Part shown: positions 54,026-63,279 of the stretch, in pieces
How the letters are laid out: every line of letters starts with the position of its first letter
Numbering within the stretch: the first letter of the stretch is position 1
NCBI RefSeq assembly: GCF_017539065.1
Contig: NZ_JAFYHP010000016.1
Coordinates: 1-64,000 of the forward strand
Length of the DNA stretch: 64,000 nucleotides
Source of the DNA: Methanobrevibacter sp.
GTDB lineage: Archaea; Methanobacteriota; Methanobacteria; Methanobacteriales; Methanobacteriaceae
Reading direction: 5' to 3'
Notes under the pieces: model-generated
What the model saw: only the letters and a program-made list of their open reading frames with translations
What the model was told of the DNA's origin: nothing
The model's database searches: none
Position numbers and translations under genes: made by a program

Positions 54026-54875
54026 CATCAAAAACTAGCACCGCAGGGCCTTCCATGAAAGCTCCAAGTGCATCATCCTTTTCATAAACTTGGAATTTTA
54101 AGTCTCCACCCGGCAAGTGGAGCAAAATGTTTTCATCAAACAGACCTAGTTTAAAGCCTGAAATTGCAGTAGAAGTTGCACCTGTTCCGCATGCAAGTGT
54201 TAGGCCAGCACCACGTTCCCAGGTAATCATCTTACCCTCGTTTTTACTGATTACTTCAACGAAGTGTACATTGATCTTTTCGGGGAACACTTCATGGGCT
54301 TCAATGGCCGGACCGTATTTGTTAATGTCGATTTCATCAACATCATCAACGAAGATTATTGCGTGAGGATTTCCGACACTGATGGCGGTCAGGTTAAAAG
54401 TGGTGTCCAAGACTTCCAACTCGCCATCCAAAAATTCTTCCTTATCAGATGTCATTGGGATTTCAGGAGTTTTAAATGTTGACAAACCCATATCCACTTT
54501 AAACAATACCGGTTCATCATCTTCCAAGGAGATTTCAATTGTTTTGATTCCTGCCCTTGTTTCAACAGTCATTTTTTCCTGTTTCAAAATACCTTTTCTG
54601 TAGACAAAATCTCCAAAGCATCTGATACCGTTTCCGCACATTTCAGCTTCGCTTCCATCAGGATTGAACATTCTGTATCCAATGTCGGCAACTTCAGATG
54701 GCTCTACGAACAATACTCCGTCTCCGCCGACACCGAAGTTTCTGTGGCATAATATCCTGCATGCTTCAGGTTTGTCAGCTTCCGGAATGACTTCCCCTTT
54801 TGATTCGTCGATTATTGGAAAGTCATTGCCTATTCCGTGCATTTTTGAAAATTTTAATCCTTTTAAATCTACCAT
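54015..54875 (-). CDS. dapF: Diaminopimelate epimerase
   Basis: 286 residues. Both active-site cysteines are present: one in EMCGNGIRCFGDF and the other in LTLACGTGATSTA, with the FSKMHGIGNDFPII start and VSVGNPHAIIFV. It converts LL- to meso-diaminopimelate in lysine synthesis; methanogens with pseudomurein use lysine in wall peptides. It lies 9 bases after lysA in the same operon, so the last two steps are together. Confidence 0.94.
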   Translation of the reverse strand: MVDLKGLKFSKMHGIGNDFPIIDESKGEVIPEADKPEACRILCHRNFGVGGDGVLFVEPSEVADIGYRMFNPDGSEAEMCGNGIRCFGDFVYRKGILKQEKMTVETRAGIKTIEISLEDDEPVLFKVDMGLSTFKTPEIPMTSDKEEFLDGELEVLDTTFNLTAISVGNPHAIIFVDDVDEIDINKYGPAIEAHEVFPEKINVHFVEVISKNEGKMITWERGAGLTLACGTGATSTAISGFKLGLFDENILLHLPGGDLKFQVYEKDDALGAFMEGPAVLVFDGEF

Positions 54876-54884
54876 AGTATCAAC

Positions 54885-56168
54885 TTATTTTAAATGTGGT
54901 GGAATGCTTTGTTTTGCATATAAGTCTTCAAATGTTTCTCTTTCTCTTACGAGTGAGCATTTGCCATCGGTTACCAATACTTCTGAAGTCAATGGTCTTG
55001 AGTTGTAGTTGGATGACATTGTAAATCCATATGCTCCTGCGTTCAAGATACCTAAGACATCCCCCTCTTCCACATCAGGCATTGGCCTGTCGCGTGCGAA
55101 TAAGTCTCCTGATTCACATACGTTACCTGCGATGTCCACTTCCTGGGTCATTGGAGCATCCATCTTGCCTGCATCGACAATGTGGTGGTATGAATCATAC
55201 ATTGCGGGTCTTAAAAGGGTGTGGAAACCAGCATCCACTCCTATGAATTTTCTGTAACTTTGTTTGACGCTGTTAACGGTTACCAGGAGTACGCTTGCAT
55301 CACCGACTATGTATCTGCCCGGTTCAAGATACATTGTAGGATTTCCCATATCGTATTCTTCAATTTTCTCTTTGAATAATCCGACATTGACTTCTGCAAA
55401 TTTGTCTAAGTCTACGATGTTTTCTTCAGGAGTGTAAGGAATTCCGACTCCTCCACCGAAGTCAACGAATTCGAAATCAATTCCAGTATCCTGATGGACT
55501 TTACCTGCAATATCCATTGTTGATTCGATGGCTAATTTGAATGGTTCAGGGTCTAGGATTCCTGATCCAATGTGAGAGTGCATACCGATTGGATTGAATC
55601 CTAATTCTTTTGCCATTTCATATACTTCACTAGCTTCGTTGTCCATGATACCGAATTTACTCATCACTCCACCGGTAATACAGTGGTCATGGTGTCCTGC
55701 ACCAACCATCGGGTTTACTCTGAATGATATTTTTAATCCTTCAGGATCAACGACTTTAGCTAATCTTTTAAGTGCGGATACTGAATCGATGTTTAAGACT
55801 ACGCCTTCATCGTGGACATATTTCAATTCGTCATTGGTAATGTTGTTACCTGTGAATAATATTCTGTCCCCTGAAAAACCTACCATTTTTGAAATGTGTA
55901 CTTCTCCAGGTGAAACTGCATCAATACAACAACCTTCGCTTTCCAATATTTTCATTACTGCAAGGTTGGTATTAGCTTTACATGCATAAAATACTTTGAA
56001 ATCTGGGTAGTATTTTGAAAATGCTGAATAAAATCTGTTATAATTTTCTCTTATCCTATTTTCATCAATTACATAGGTTGGAGTTCCGAATTCTTCAGCA
56101 ATGTCTATTGCATCTGCTCCACCAATATCCAAGTGGTTTTTATCGTTTACTTTAATATTTAAATCCAT
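54885..56168 (-). CDS. lysA: Diaminopimelate decarboxylase
   Basis: 427 residues. The PLP-binding lysine is in [16 protein letters not shown]. Other typical parts are [57 protein letters not shown] and the second-subunit [12 protein letters not shown] cysteine. It decarboxylates meso-diaminopimelate to lysine. It starts behind GGAGTTTTAATT and leads the lysA-dapF operon. Confidence 0.95.
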   Translation of the reverse strand: MDLNIKVNDKNHLDIGGADAIDIAEEFGTPTYVIDENRIRENYNRFYSAFSKYYPDFKVFYACKANTNLAVMKILESEGCCIDAVSPGEVHISKMVGFSGDRILFTGNNITNDELKYVHDEGVVLNIDSVSALKRLAKVVDPEGLKISFRVNPMVGAGHHDHCITGGVMSKFGIMDNEASEVYEMAKELGFNPIGMHSHIGSGILDPEPFKLAIESTMDIAGKVHQDTGIDFEFVDFGGGVGIPYTPEENIVDLDKFAEVNVGLFKEKIEEYDMGNPTMYLEPGRYIVGDASVLLVTVNSVKQSYRKFIGVDAGFHTLLRPAMYDSYHHIVDAGKMDAPMTQEVDIAGNVCESGDLFARDRPMPDVEEGDVLGILNAGAYGFTMSSNYNSRPLTSEVLVTDGKCSLVRERETFEDLYAKQSIPPHLK

Positions 56169-56289
56169 AATTAAAACTCCTTAAAAAAGTTACATTATGT
56201 ATTTAGTTATATTATTCAAACTATTTAATCGTATTGAAGGAAAGCGTTTTTCCGTTCAGATTATTTAATAGAAGGTTGAAAATAATATT

Positions 56290-56691
56290 ATGAAACCTTA
56301 TGGACTTACTGTTAGAGGAATCATTAAAAACGATTCCGGTGAAATTTTAATCGTGAAAAGGCATCCTAAAAGTAGAACCGACCCTGAAATGTGGGAATTG
56401 CCCGGCGGCAAAGTGGAAAAGGGTGAATTTTTTGCCGATGCCCTTATACGTGAAATTAAAGAAGAAACAAATCTGGATGTTGATGTGGGGGACTTTGCAG
56501 AAGCAATCCAAAACGATTATTCCCACAAAAGAACAGTCCAAATAATGATGTATCTAACTGACGTTGAAGGTGAAGTCAAAATAAGTGATGAGCATACAGA
56601 TTGGATGTGGGCTTCCTTGGAAAAAATCAAAACGTTGGAGATTTCAACATCCCTTAAAAAAGTGTTGGAAAAAAAGAATTGGGTGCTTTAG
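56290..56691 (+). CDS. Nudix hydrolase
   Basis: 133 residues. The Nudix box is complete: GGKVEKGEFFADALIREIKE with EET following. The protein begins LTVRGIIKNDSGEILIVKRH as in MutT-type enzymes. It may clean oxidised nucleotides or hydrolyse another diphosphate. It stands alone, with its stop overlapping that of argD by 4 bases on the opposite strand. Confidence 0.85.
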   Translation: MKPYGLTVRGIIKNDSGEILIVKRHPKSRTDPEMWELPGGKVEKGEFFADALIREIKEETNLDVDVGDFAEAIQNDYSHKRTVQIMMYLTDVEGEVKISDEHTDWMWASLEKIKTLEISTSLKKVLEKKNWVL

Positions 56692-57848
56692 AGTATTTCA
56701 TCTAAAGCTTTTACAAATTCGTCAATGTCCGCTTTGGTAATTATCAATGGTGGAACGAATCTTAAAACCTTATCAGCAGTACAGTTAATTAAAAATCCTG
56801 CTTCGCGAAGTTTATCGACATATTCCGCACCAGGCTTGGTCAACTCTATACCAACCATCAAACCTTTACCTCTTACATCAGCGATAACGTCCTTATCCAA
56901 TTTTTTCAACTCTGCGATGAAATAATCGCCAACCTCATTAACATTATCCAAGATGTTTTCCTCTTCAAAAGCGTCCAAAACAGCATTTGCGGCTGCCGCA
57001 ACTAATGGTCCTCCACCGAAGGTGGTTCCATGATCTCCAGGCACGAATGCGCTGGCCACTTTTTCGGTTGCAAGAATTGCTCCCATAGGCACTCCTCCAC
57101 CGATTCCTTTAGCCATTGTCATGATGTCAGGCTTTACATCAAACAATTCATGCGCAAACAATGTTCCGCATCTTCCAAATCCTGTTTGTACTTCATCGAC
57201 AATGAAGACAATGTCTTTTTCATGACAGATTTCTTCGATTTGCTTTAAGTAGTCGCTATCTGGAACATTTACTCCACCTTCACCTTGGATAGGTTCTACA
57301 ATAATGGCTGCAGTATTTTCAGTGATAGCTTCTTTAATTGCGTCAATATCATTGTATGGCACATTAATGAAACCCTTTGGTAAAATACATTTGAATGGTT
57401 CATGATAATGTTCATGACCGGTTGCTGCAAGAGTCATTATTGTTCTTCCATGGAAAGATTCGACAGTTGAGATAACTTCACTTTTTCCTGTGTATTTAAT
57501 GGCTAGTTTGATAGCACCTTCATTTGCCTCAGCACCGCTGTTTGCATAGAATATTCTATCAAAACTGGTTTTTTCAACTAATCTTTTGGCATAGATTAAT
57601 GCAGGTTCATTGTAATAAATGCTTGAAATGTGTATCAATTTTTCCGCTTGATCTTGAATAGCTTTTACAAGCTTAGGGTGATTGTGACCTAAAGCATTAA
57701 CGGCTATCCCTGCAAACATGTCCAAATATTCTTTTCCATCAATGTCTGTTACCTTAACACCTTCCCCGTGGTCTAAAACGATTGGTTGTCTTGTGAAAGT
57801 GTTAATAAAATAATCATCTTCAATTTTAATTAATTCTTGAGTATTCAT
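56688..57848 (-). CDS. argD: Acetylornithine aminotransferase
   Basis: About 386 residues of the class III PLP aminotransferases: FANSGAEANEGAIKLA-type loop (YANSGAEANEGAI), ESFHGRTIMTLAATG, EPIQGEGGVNVP, the FIVDEVQTGFGRCGTLFAHE strand with PLP Asp, and the lysine in TMAKGIGGGVPMGA. It makes N-acetylornithine for arginine; in lysine-making methanogens it may also serve diaminopimelate formation. Start ATG 57848 follows TGGAGGATTTT. Confidence 0.92.
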   Translation of the reverse strand: MNTQELIKIEDDYFINTFTRQPIVLDHGEGVKVTDIDGKEYLDMFAGIAVNALGHNHPKLVKAIQDQAEKLIHISSIYYNEPALIYAKRLVEKTSFDRIFYANSGAEANEGAIKLAIKYTGKSEVISTVESFHGRTIMTLAATGHEHYHEPFKCILPKGFINVPYNDIDAIKEAITENTAAIIVEPIQGEGGVNVPDSDYLKQIEEICHEKDIVFIVDEVQTGFGRCGTLFAHELFDVKPDIMTMAKGIGGGVPMGAILATEKVASAFVPGDHGTTFGGGPLVAAAANAVLDAFEEENILDNVNEVGDYFIAELKKLDKDVIADVRGKGLMVGIELTKPGAEYVDKLREAGFLINCTADKVLRFVPPLIITKADIDEFVKALDEIL

Positions 57849-57919
57849 AAAATCCTCCATAAAGTATTTAATCATCAATATTTATAGTAATAGTATTATT
57901 TAAAACATTAGGTGATAAA

Positions 57920-58351
57920 ATGAAAGTCGCTATAATAGAAACTGATAAAGGAAATATTGAATTAGAATTATTCCCAAATGAAGCTCCAGGTACTGTAGCT
58001 AACTTTGAAAAACTAATCAAAGAAGGATTCTACGACGGATTAACCTTCCACAGAGTAATTCCAAACTTTGTAATTCAAGGCGGATGCCCTATTGGAAATG
58101 GTACTGGCGGACCTGGTTACACTATTAAATGTGAAACTGAAGGAAACCCACACAAACACGGTACCGGTGCATTATCCATGGCACACGCAGGAAAAGACAC
58201 TGGTGGAAGCCAATTCTTTATTACCCACTGTCCGCAACCACATTTAGATGGAGTACACACCGTATTCGGTCAAGTTATTAAAGGTCAAGACGTTGTTGAT
58301 GCAATTCGCCCAGGCGATGTAATGAACAAAGTGACCATTGAAGAAAGATAA
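57920..58351 (+). CDS. Cyclophilin-type peptidyl-prolyl isomerase
   Basis: 143 residues: [32 protein letters not shown] with the catalytic Arg, [23 protein letters not shown] with the active-site Phe and His, and a short C-terminus. No signal peptide, so it is a cytoplasmic folding helper. It starts behind TTAGGTGATAAA and is followed by a hairpin-T terminator. Confidence 0.94.
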   Translation: MKVAIIETDKGNIELELFPNEAPGTVANFEKLIKEGFYDGLTFHRVIPNFVIQGGCPIGNGTGGPGYTIKCETEGNPHKHGTGALSMAHAGKDTGGSQFFITHCPQPHLDGVHTVFGQVIKGQDVVDAIRPGDVMNKVTIEER

Positions 58352-58380
58352 TCATTATCTTTCAATACTTTCTTTTTTTT
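58343..58380 (+). terminator. Intrinsic terminator after cyclophilin gene
   Basis: GAAAGATAAT-C-ATTATCTTTC dyad (58343-58363) over the stop, followed by AATACTTTCTTTTTTTT. Confidence 0.65.
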
Positions 58381-58578
58381 ATAATTCCCTTAACTTCTGA
58401 CTACCACTTTTTTACAACCTCACATCAATATTGATTCCAATGCATAATACTTGAATTCTACTTAAATATAAATATTATGATATTTTAGCAAAATTGAACC
58501 ATATTAATATATAAAAACTTAAATACTAAGTAAAATATAGAGTAAACTGAATTTAAAAAAATTTTAGAGGATAAAATT

Positions 58579-58995
58579 ATGTGGCAAAATCACTCTCAAA
58601 AACTTGAAATGCAAATTCCGCAAAATGATGCTTCTATCGGATTTGACATTCAAGTTAATGAAAAAGAAAAACTAAAAGAATTCCTGAAAAATCATTATGA
58701 ATTTCCATCCGATAATTTAAATGACATCGTCGATTTCATTAGTGAAGATCAAGAATTGGAAAAAATAGTCTATGATTTGCCAAATCTTATCTCAAAAGAA
58801 ATCAATTATAGAAGAATCTCCTTTGATTTCATGAAAGAAACCGACCCTAATGAAAAAATACTAGAGATAATAATTTACTCGGATGCAGATGAAAAAATTC
58901 TCATTAAAAAAGAAGACCTCATAAGCGATGAAATCATCGATAGTTATCCAAGAACAATAAATGAATACATAATTTTGGTGGAAGATTATGTCTGA
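58579..58995 (+). CDS. Partner protein of second HEPN module, unknown family
   Basis: 138 residues. The first half is helical and acidic (LKEFLKNHYEFPSDNLNDIV); the second half has an LPNLISKEINYRRISFDFMK helix-strand and an EKILEIIIYSDADEKILIKK strand pair. I do not recognise the family; it has no nucleotidyltransferase motif. Its last codons overlap the HEPN gene by 8 bases. It has its own promoter (TATA near 58505) and AGAGGATAAAATT site. An antitoxin-like or sensor partner is a guess from gene order. Confidence 0.5.
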   Translation: MWQNHSQKLEMQIPQNDASIGFDIQVNEKEKLKEFLKNHYEFPSDNLNDIVDFISEDQELEKIVYDLPNLISKEINYRRISFDFMKETDPNEKILEIIIYSDADEKILIKKEDLISDEIIDSYPRTINEYIILVEDYV

Positions 58996-59383
58996 TGACG
59001 GAACATTCGATTGGTATGGATATTATGCCCTTGCCGAGTCTTATGGTAATGAAAGTGACTTTGCAAAATTAAGAACTGGCATTAATAGATTATACTATTC
59101 GTCATTTCTGGAATCAAGAGATTATATTTTAGAGAATGAAACATTCTTAAATGAAATTAACAGACACATTATGCAATCAAAATCCGGCAGAGTTCATCAA
59201 GAGACAAGACTTACCTTTGACAGCCACCCCCTATTAAATCAAGAAAATAATGGGAAAAAAATAGCCCAAAGGTTAAATGTCTTAAGAAAATATAGAAATA
59301 TGGTTGATTATGATTCGCATAATCCTAAAAACTTGAAACGTGCATATAATCGCTGCAAATCTAAAGCAAAAAAAAATATTTGA
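58988..59383 (+). CDS. HEPN-like protein of second module
   Basis: 131 residues. Like the HEPN protein at 512-928 it has a helix with GINRLYYSSFLESRDYI, a middle GRVHQETRLTFDSH segment and a late helix LNVLRKYRNMVDYDSHNPK. The R-x-x-x-DYD pattern replaces the canonical Rx4-6H; an H follows eight residues after the last Arg. It may be an RNA-binding or inactive HEPN. It overlaps the partner gene by 8 bases and starts behind GGTGGAAGATT. Confidence 0.55.
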   Translation: MSDDGTFDWYGYYALAESYGNESDFAKLRTGINRLYYSSFLESRDYILENETFLNEINRHIMQSKSGRVHQETRLTFDSHPLLNQENNGKKIAQRLNVLRKYRNMVDYDSHNPKNLKRAYNRCKSKAKKNI

Positions 59384-59401
59384 ATTGCTTGATGAATTAA
59401 A

Positions 59402-60760
59402 CTAATTTTTGGCCTTAAACCCAACAAGTGAAGCGAAAACAGATGCTAAACACAAACCAACACATATTATACAGGTTATTTGACAGCTGCTTATCAATAA
59501 CGGATAAACATCAGGAACAATAGCTACATTACCCATCACAAATGCAAATATGAGAGTCAATATTCCCATACTCATTGCCTGACCAACCGTACGCACTGTT
59601 GAAACCGATGCTGAAGCGACTGAAGTGTCTTTTGGTGGAACCGAACCCATTATGACGCTTGTATTCGGTGGTGAAAACAAACCAAAACCTACACCATATA
59701 TGACCATTGAACCCAAAACAAATAGAAGTGATGTCTCATAGCTCAATGTTGAGAACAATATTAGGGAAATTGTACCAAGCGCCATTCCGATGGCGGCTAA
59801 AATTTGCGGAATGTATTTGTCTGCCAATCTGCCTGCAATCGGAGCCAAAATCACTTGGCAAACAGGTGCTACAAGCAAGATTATTCCAGCAGTTTGCGAA
59901 TCAAAGCCTTTGATATATTGCAAATGATAATTCAGAATTGTTGTAACTGCAAAAGTGGACAGATATGCGCATAATGAAGCCAGGTTAGCAGATAAGAACT
60001 CACGGTTTTTGAGGAATTTGATATCAAATACCGGGTGTTGTTGCCTTAACTCTATAAGTGCAAACGCCACTAAAATTATTGCTCCCAAAACTGTTAGTGC
60101 AACACCTAAAGTTTCGTTCAGTATTGTAAAACCATAAATAAAAAGTGCGATTCCTATTGCATAAGTAACAGAACCTTTCAAATCTATTGGAATTCCTTCA
60201 AATGTAACCCACTCGTCATCGATTCTTAAAAGTAATGCTATGATAACGATTAAAAATGGAATTGCAAATAGGATTACGGATCTCCAGCCCAATTGGTAAT
60301 TCAGGACTCCTCCAAGAAAAGGAGACAAAGATAATCCAACATAAACTCCTGTAATGTTCAATCCCAATGCCTTTCCTCTCTCTGTCGGGGCAAATGCTGA
60401 TACTACCATCGCCATTGAAGTTACGTTAATAAATGCTAAAATAAGTCCCAATACAAGGCGGCAGAATAAGAACTGTTCTGATGATGTGACAAATACATTG
60501 ACAACAGAAATTACAATGAATAAGGCACTAGAAATTATTGTTACTTTTTTAAGGCCATATTTTCCTGAAATTTGGCCCGCTGGAATTGACAGCATTGCCA
60601 TGACTAAAAAAAAGATGATGGTAATCCAGTTTTGAACAATATTGCTCATGTGAAACTCTGTTGCAACTGTTGGAATGATAATATTCACTGCGTTTGATGC
60701 AAAAACTGCAATAAAGTTTAATATTGTACAAATTATAAGGATTATATTTTTCTTTTCCAT
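59402..60760 (-). CDS. MFS exporter, drug:H+ antiporter-2 type
   Basis: About 452 residues with 12-14 membrane helices. Motifs: WITIIFFLVMAMLSIPAGQISGKYGLKKV (motif A-like), LGLILAFINVTSMAMVVSAF and GKALGLNITGVYVGLSLSPFLGG (motif C-like), then PLIGR-like APIAGRLADKYIP. Such DHA2 proteins export drugs, metabolites or cations by proton exchange. The substrate is unknown. It is preceded by the DNA glycosylase on the same strand. ATG 60760 is preferred over TTG 60763. Confidence 0.85.
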   Translation of the reverse strand: MEKKNIILIICTILNFIAVFASNAVNIIIPTVATEFHMSNIVQNWITIIFFLVMAMLSIPAGQISGKYGLKKVTIISSALFIVISVVNVFVTSSEQFLFCRLVLGLILAFINVTSMAMVVSAFAPTERGKALGLNITGVYVGLSLSPFLGGVLNYQLGWRSVILFAIPFLIVIIALLLRIDDEWVTFEGIPIDLKGSVTYAIGIALFIYGFTILNETLGVALTVLGAIILVAFALIELRQQHPVFDIKFLKNREFLSANLASLCAYLSTFAVTTILNYHLQYIKGFDSQTAGIILLVAPVCQVILAPIAGRLADKYIPQILAAIGMALGTISLILFSTLSYETSLLFVLGSMVIYGVGFGLFSPPNTSVIMGSVPPKDTSVASASVSTVRTVGQAMSMGILTLIFAFVMGNVAIVPDVYPLLISSCQITCIICVGLCLASVFASLVGFKAKN

Positions 60761-60790
60761 CAAAAGTATATTTTGAAATCATAGAATATA

Positions 60791-61708
60791 TTATTTTTTC
60801 AATTTGTTCATTAGCCCAGACCTTCTAGCATAATGAAACATGTACAATTGAACATAACCTGCATTATCACCAAACTCTTCCATTCCAAATTCCCTAACCT
60901 TTGGAACACTAATATCTTTTCCGTCGAAATATAAATATGAAACAATACGTTTTATCCATACATCAGATGGAAAAGCCTCTTTGAAGTTAAATCCATAAAG
61001 CAATATGCAATCTGCCACTTTTGGACCAACACCCGGAACTTTTAGGATGCTTTCAAACGCTTCATCATAACTCATTTTTGAAATTTCCGAGAGGTCCATT
61101 TCAAGTGTAAAAAGTTCACTCGCATTCCTCATATATTGAGCCCTATAGCCCACACCGCACTCTTTTAAGTTGTTTTTACACTTGAAGGTGTCATCTATAT
61201 TTGTCATCTTAAATTCCTCTTCATCATCAAGGAAAACATTTTTAAGAGTATTTGCACTTGGAAATGTGTAAAAACCCTCATATTCATCTCCCCATTTTTC
61301 CTTTATGTCATTTGCAGATTTTGTCCACCTTTTAATAGAATTATTTGCAGAGCAAATTGAAGATATGACACATTCAAAAGGATTTGGGGCTAAAAAAAGT
61401 CTTAAACCATTGCAAAATTCACTCATTTCAGCAAGCTCTGCATGATTTCTCAAAAACTTATAAAACTTATCCAAATCAAAATCCAAATCATAAATATATT
61501 TTAACTTTGAAACCGCCTCTTTTTTGGAGACATCGCCTGTAAAATTAAAATCTATAAATTCGCCGGATTGTTTAACATCAAAAATTGCCGGTTTGCCGTC
61601 AACCAAAACAACCTGTTTAAATGAATCTTCCACTTGCTTCCAGGGAGGTTGTGAAGTTTGACCTGAAATTTGAGTTAATTCCAAATCAATGGGTTTCCTA
61701 ATAATCAT
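60791..61708 (-). CDS. ogg: OGG1-type 8-oxoguanine DNA glycosylase
   Basis: 305 residues. A beta-rich N-terminal domain (1-105) like OGG1 is followed by a helix-hairpin-helix GPD core: [19 protein letters not shown], with the catalytic Lys in GPKVADC, and [16 protein letters not shown] with the essential Asp. It excises oxidised guanine and cleaves the abasic site. This is the bacterial/eukaryotic-type Ogg1 with both domains, longer than the archaeal AGOG or Ogg2 types. It overlaps the hisF stop by 4 bases, so it is coupled to it. Confidence 0.85.
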   Translation of the reverse strand: MIIRKPIDLELTQISGQTSQPPWKQVEDSFKQVVLVDGKPAIFDVKQSGEFIDFNFTGDVSKKEAVSKLKYIYDLDFDLDKFYKFLRNHAELAEMSEFCNGLRLFLAPNPFECVISSICSANNSIKRWTKSANDIKEKWGDEYEGFYTFPSANTLKNVFLDDEEEFKMTNIDDTFKCKNNLKECGVGYRAQYMRNASELFTLEMDLSEISKMSYDEAFESILKVPGVGPKVADCILLYGFNFKEAFPSDVWIKRIVSYLYFDGKDISVPKVREFGMEEFGDNAGYVQLYMFHYARRSGLMNKLKK

Positions 61709-62529
61709 AATCTAACAGCTACATTATTTTTTTGTAAATACTCTTTTACAGTGCCGATTGAGTATTGATTGAAGTGGAATATGCTTGCTGCAAGGGCTGC
61801 TGAAACGTCTGTCTTTTCAAATACTTCTAAAATATGTTTTGGCTCACCAACACCGCCACTTGCAATGACCGGGATGTCGACTGCATCGTTGATTGTTTTG
61901 TTTAACTCGATGTCATATCCATTTTGGGTTCCGTCCCCATCCATACTGGTTAAAAGAATCTCTCCTGCACCAAGTTCCTGGCATTTGATTGCCCATTGAA
62001 TTGCATCGATGCCTGTGAACTCACGTCCTCCATATATGCTTGTATCAAACCAGCAATATCCTTTTTCGGTTTCAATGACCGTCTTGTCGGGTGCATCATC
62101 AGGATGGGCAACATATCTTCTTTTTGCATCAATTCCAATGACAACCGCCTGTGATCCGACAACCTTTGAAGCTTCTGTTAGCAATTCCGGATTTTTAATT
62201 GCTGCAGTATTGGTTGAGCATTTATCCGCTCCGGCTTTAAGCATGTTAATGTAATCCTCAACCTTTCTAATTCCTCCACCTACACAAATCGGCATGAATA
62301 CGTTTTCCGTCAATCTATCGATTACATCTGCCATTGTGGCTCTTCTTTCATGTGAAGCGGTGATGTCAAGCACGACGATTTCGTCTGCACCCTCTTCGTA
62401 GTAACGAGTTGCTAAATCCACTGGGTTTCCAGCATATTTGATTTCTTTAAATTCGACTCCTTTAACAACACGCCCTTCAGGAACCTGTAAATCACAATCT
62501 AGACAAGGAATTATTCTTTTAGTTAACAT
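61705..62529 (-). CDS. hisF: Imidazole glycerol phosphate synthase cyclase HisF
   Basis: About 274 residues of the beta-barrel cyclase. Active-site Asp residues are in IIPCLDCDL and [15 protein letters not shown], with phosphate sites [11 protein letters not shown] and [13 protein letters not shown]. With HisH it closes the imidazole ring in histidine synthesis. It is about 20 residues longer than the common form; an extra loop between 150 and 175 ([17 protein letters not shown]) is one reason. ATG 62529 is chosen; TTG 62538 upstream is less likely. Confidence 0.94.
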   Translation of the reverse strand: MLTKRIIPCLDCDLQVPEGRVVKGVEFKEIKYAGNPVDLATRYYEEGADEIVVLDITASHERRATMADVIDRLTENVFMPICVGGGIRKVEDYINMLKAGADKCSTNTAAIKNPELLTEASKVVGSQAVVIGIDAKRRYVAHPDDAPDKTVIETEKGYCWFDTSIYGGREFTGIDAIQWAIKCQELGAGEILLTSMDGDGTQNGYDIELNKTINDAVDIPVIASGGVGEPKHILEVFEKTDVSAALAASIFHFNQYSIGTVKEYLQKNNVAVRL

Positions 62530-62577
62530 GTTAATCAAAATTTATAAAAAAAGTAGTATATTTGTTTAAGAATATTC

Positions 62578-62739
62578 TTAAGCAGAATATCTTAAAACAA
62601 AACAAAGTATCGCTAAAATAATAGTAGCAACGATAACGTGCTCAGGTGAAAGTTTTGGACCTAAACTTTCTTCATCAAAGTATCTTACTAAACCTGCACC
62701 AGTTTGAGGCATAGAAATTTTATTATCTTTTTTCGCCAT
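62578..62739 (-). CDS. secG: Preprotein translocase subunit Sec61 beta (SecG)
   Basis: 53 residues, found by reading the gap before hisF. A cytosolic start (MAKKDNKISMPQTGAGLVRY, typical of archaeal Sec61 beta) is followed by FDEESLGPKLSPEHVIV and one C-terminal membrane helix (ATIILAILCFVLRY). It is the tail-anchored small subunit of SecYEG. The start follows GGAGATTATC. Confidence 0.92.
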   Translation of the reverse strand: MAKKDNKISMPQTGAGLVRYFDEESLGPKLSPEHVIVATIILAILCFVLRYSA

Positions 62740-62807
62740 GATAATCTCCTATAATATTAATTTATAAAAATAATGAATATACTTATTATTTTCATCATAT
62801 ATAAAGT

Positions 62808-63275
62808 TTAAATTTTTTCCTTTTTAATAACTTTAATATCGCTTATTCGAGTATCTGGGTACTGACCGTCTTCATCTTTTTCAACAGCCTTCACCATATC
62901 CCATACAGTAAGCAATGCAACGCTTACGCCAGTGATTGCTTCCATTTCAACACCAGTTTTACCTAATGTATTAACTGCACATTTTGCAATAATCTCATCC
63001 TCCTTAACATCGAAATCAAGTTCGATTCCGGTTAAAGCTAATGGATGGCAAAGCGGTATTATTGAAGAAGTATTTTTAACAGCCTGAATTCCTGCAATCT
63101 GAGCTGTTGTTAGTACATTTCCTTTTTTAATTTCTTCATTTTGAATTAAATTAATTGTATTTTTATCTAAAAATATACTTCCACTAGCTATTGCTCTTCT
63201 TTTTTGATCTGGTTTTCCACCTACTTCAACCATGTGCACTCCACTATCTGTCAAATGTGTAAACTCATCTGCCAT
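62808..63275 (-). CDS. moaC: Cyclic pyranopterin monophosphate synthase MoaC
   Basis: About 155 residues. MoaC features: VEVGGKPDQKRRAIASG, IIPLCHPLALTGIELDF (with active-site His) and GKTGVEMEAITGVSVALLTVWDMVKAVEKD. It completes the second step of molybdopterin synthesis after MoaA, supplying cofactor to the formate and formylmethanofuran dehydrogenases. ATG 63275 follows AAGTGATAAT and begins 4 bases after the pus10 stop. Confidence 0.94.
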   Translation of the reverse strand: MADEFTHLTDSGVHMVEVGGKPDQKRRAIASGSIFLDKNTINLIQNEEIKKGNVLTTAQIAGIQAVKNTSSIIPLCHPLALTGIELDFDVKEDEIIAKCAVNTLGKTGVEMEAITGVSVALLTVWDMVKAVEKDEDGQYPDTRISDIKVIKKEKI

Positions 63276-63279
63276 ATTA

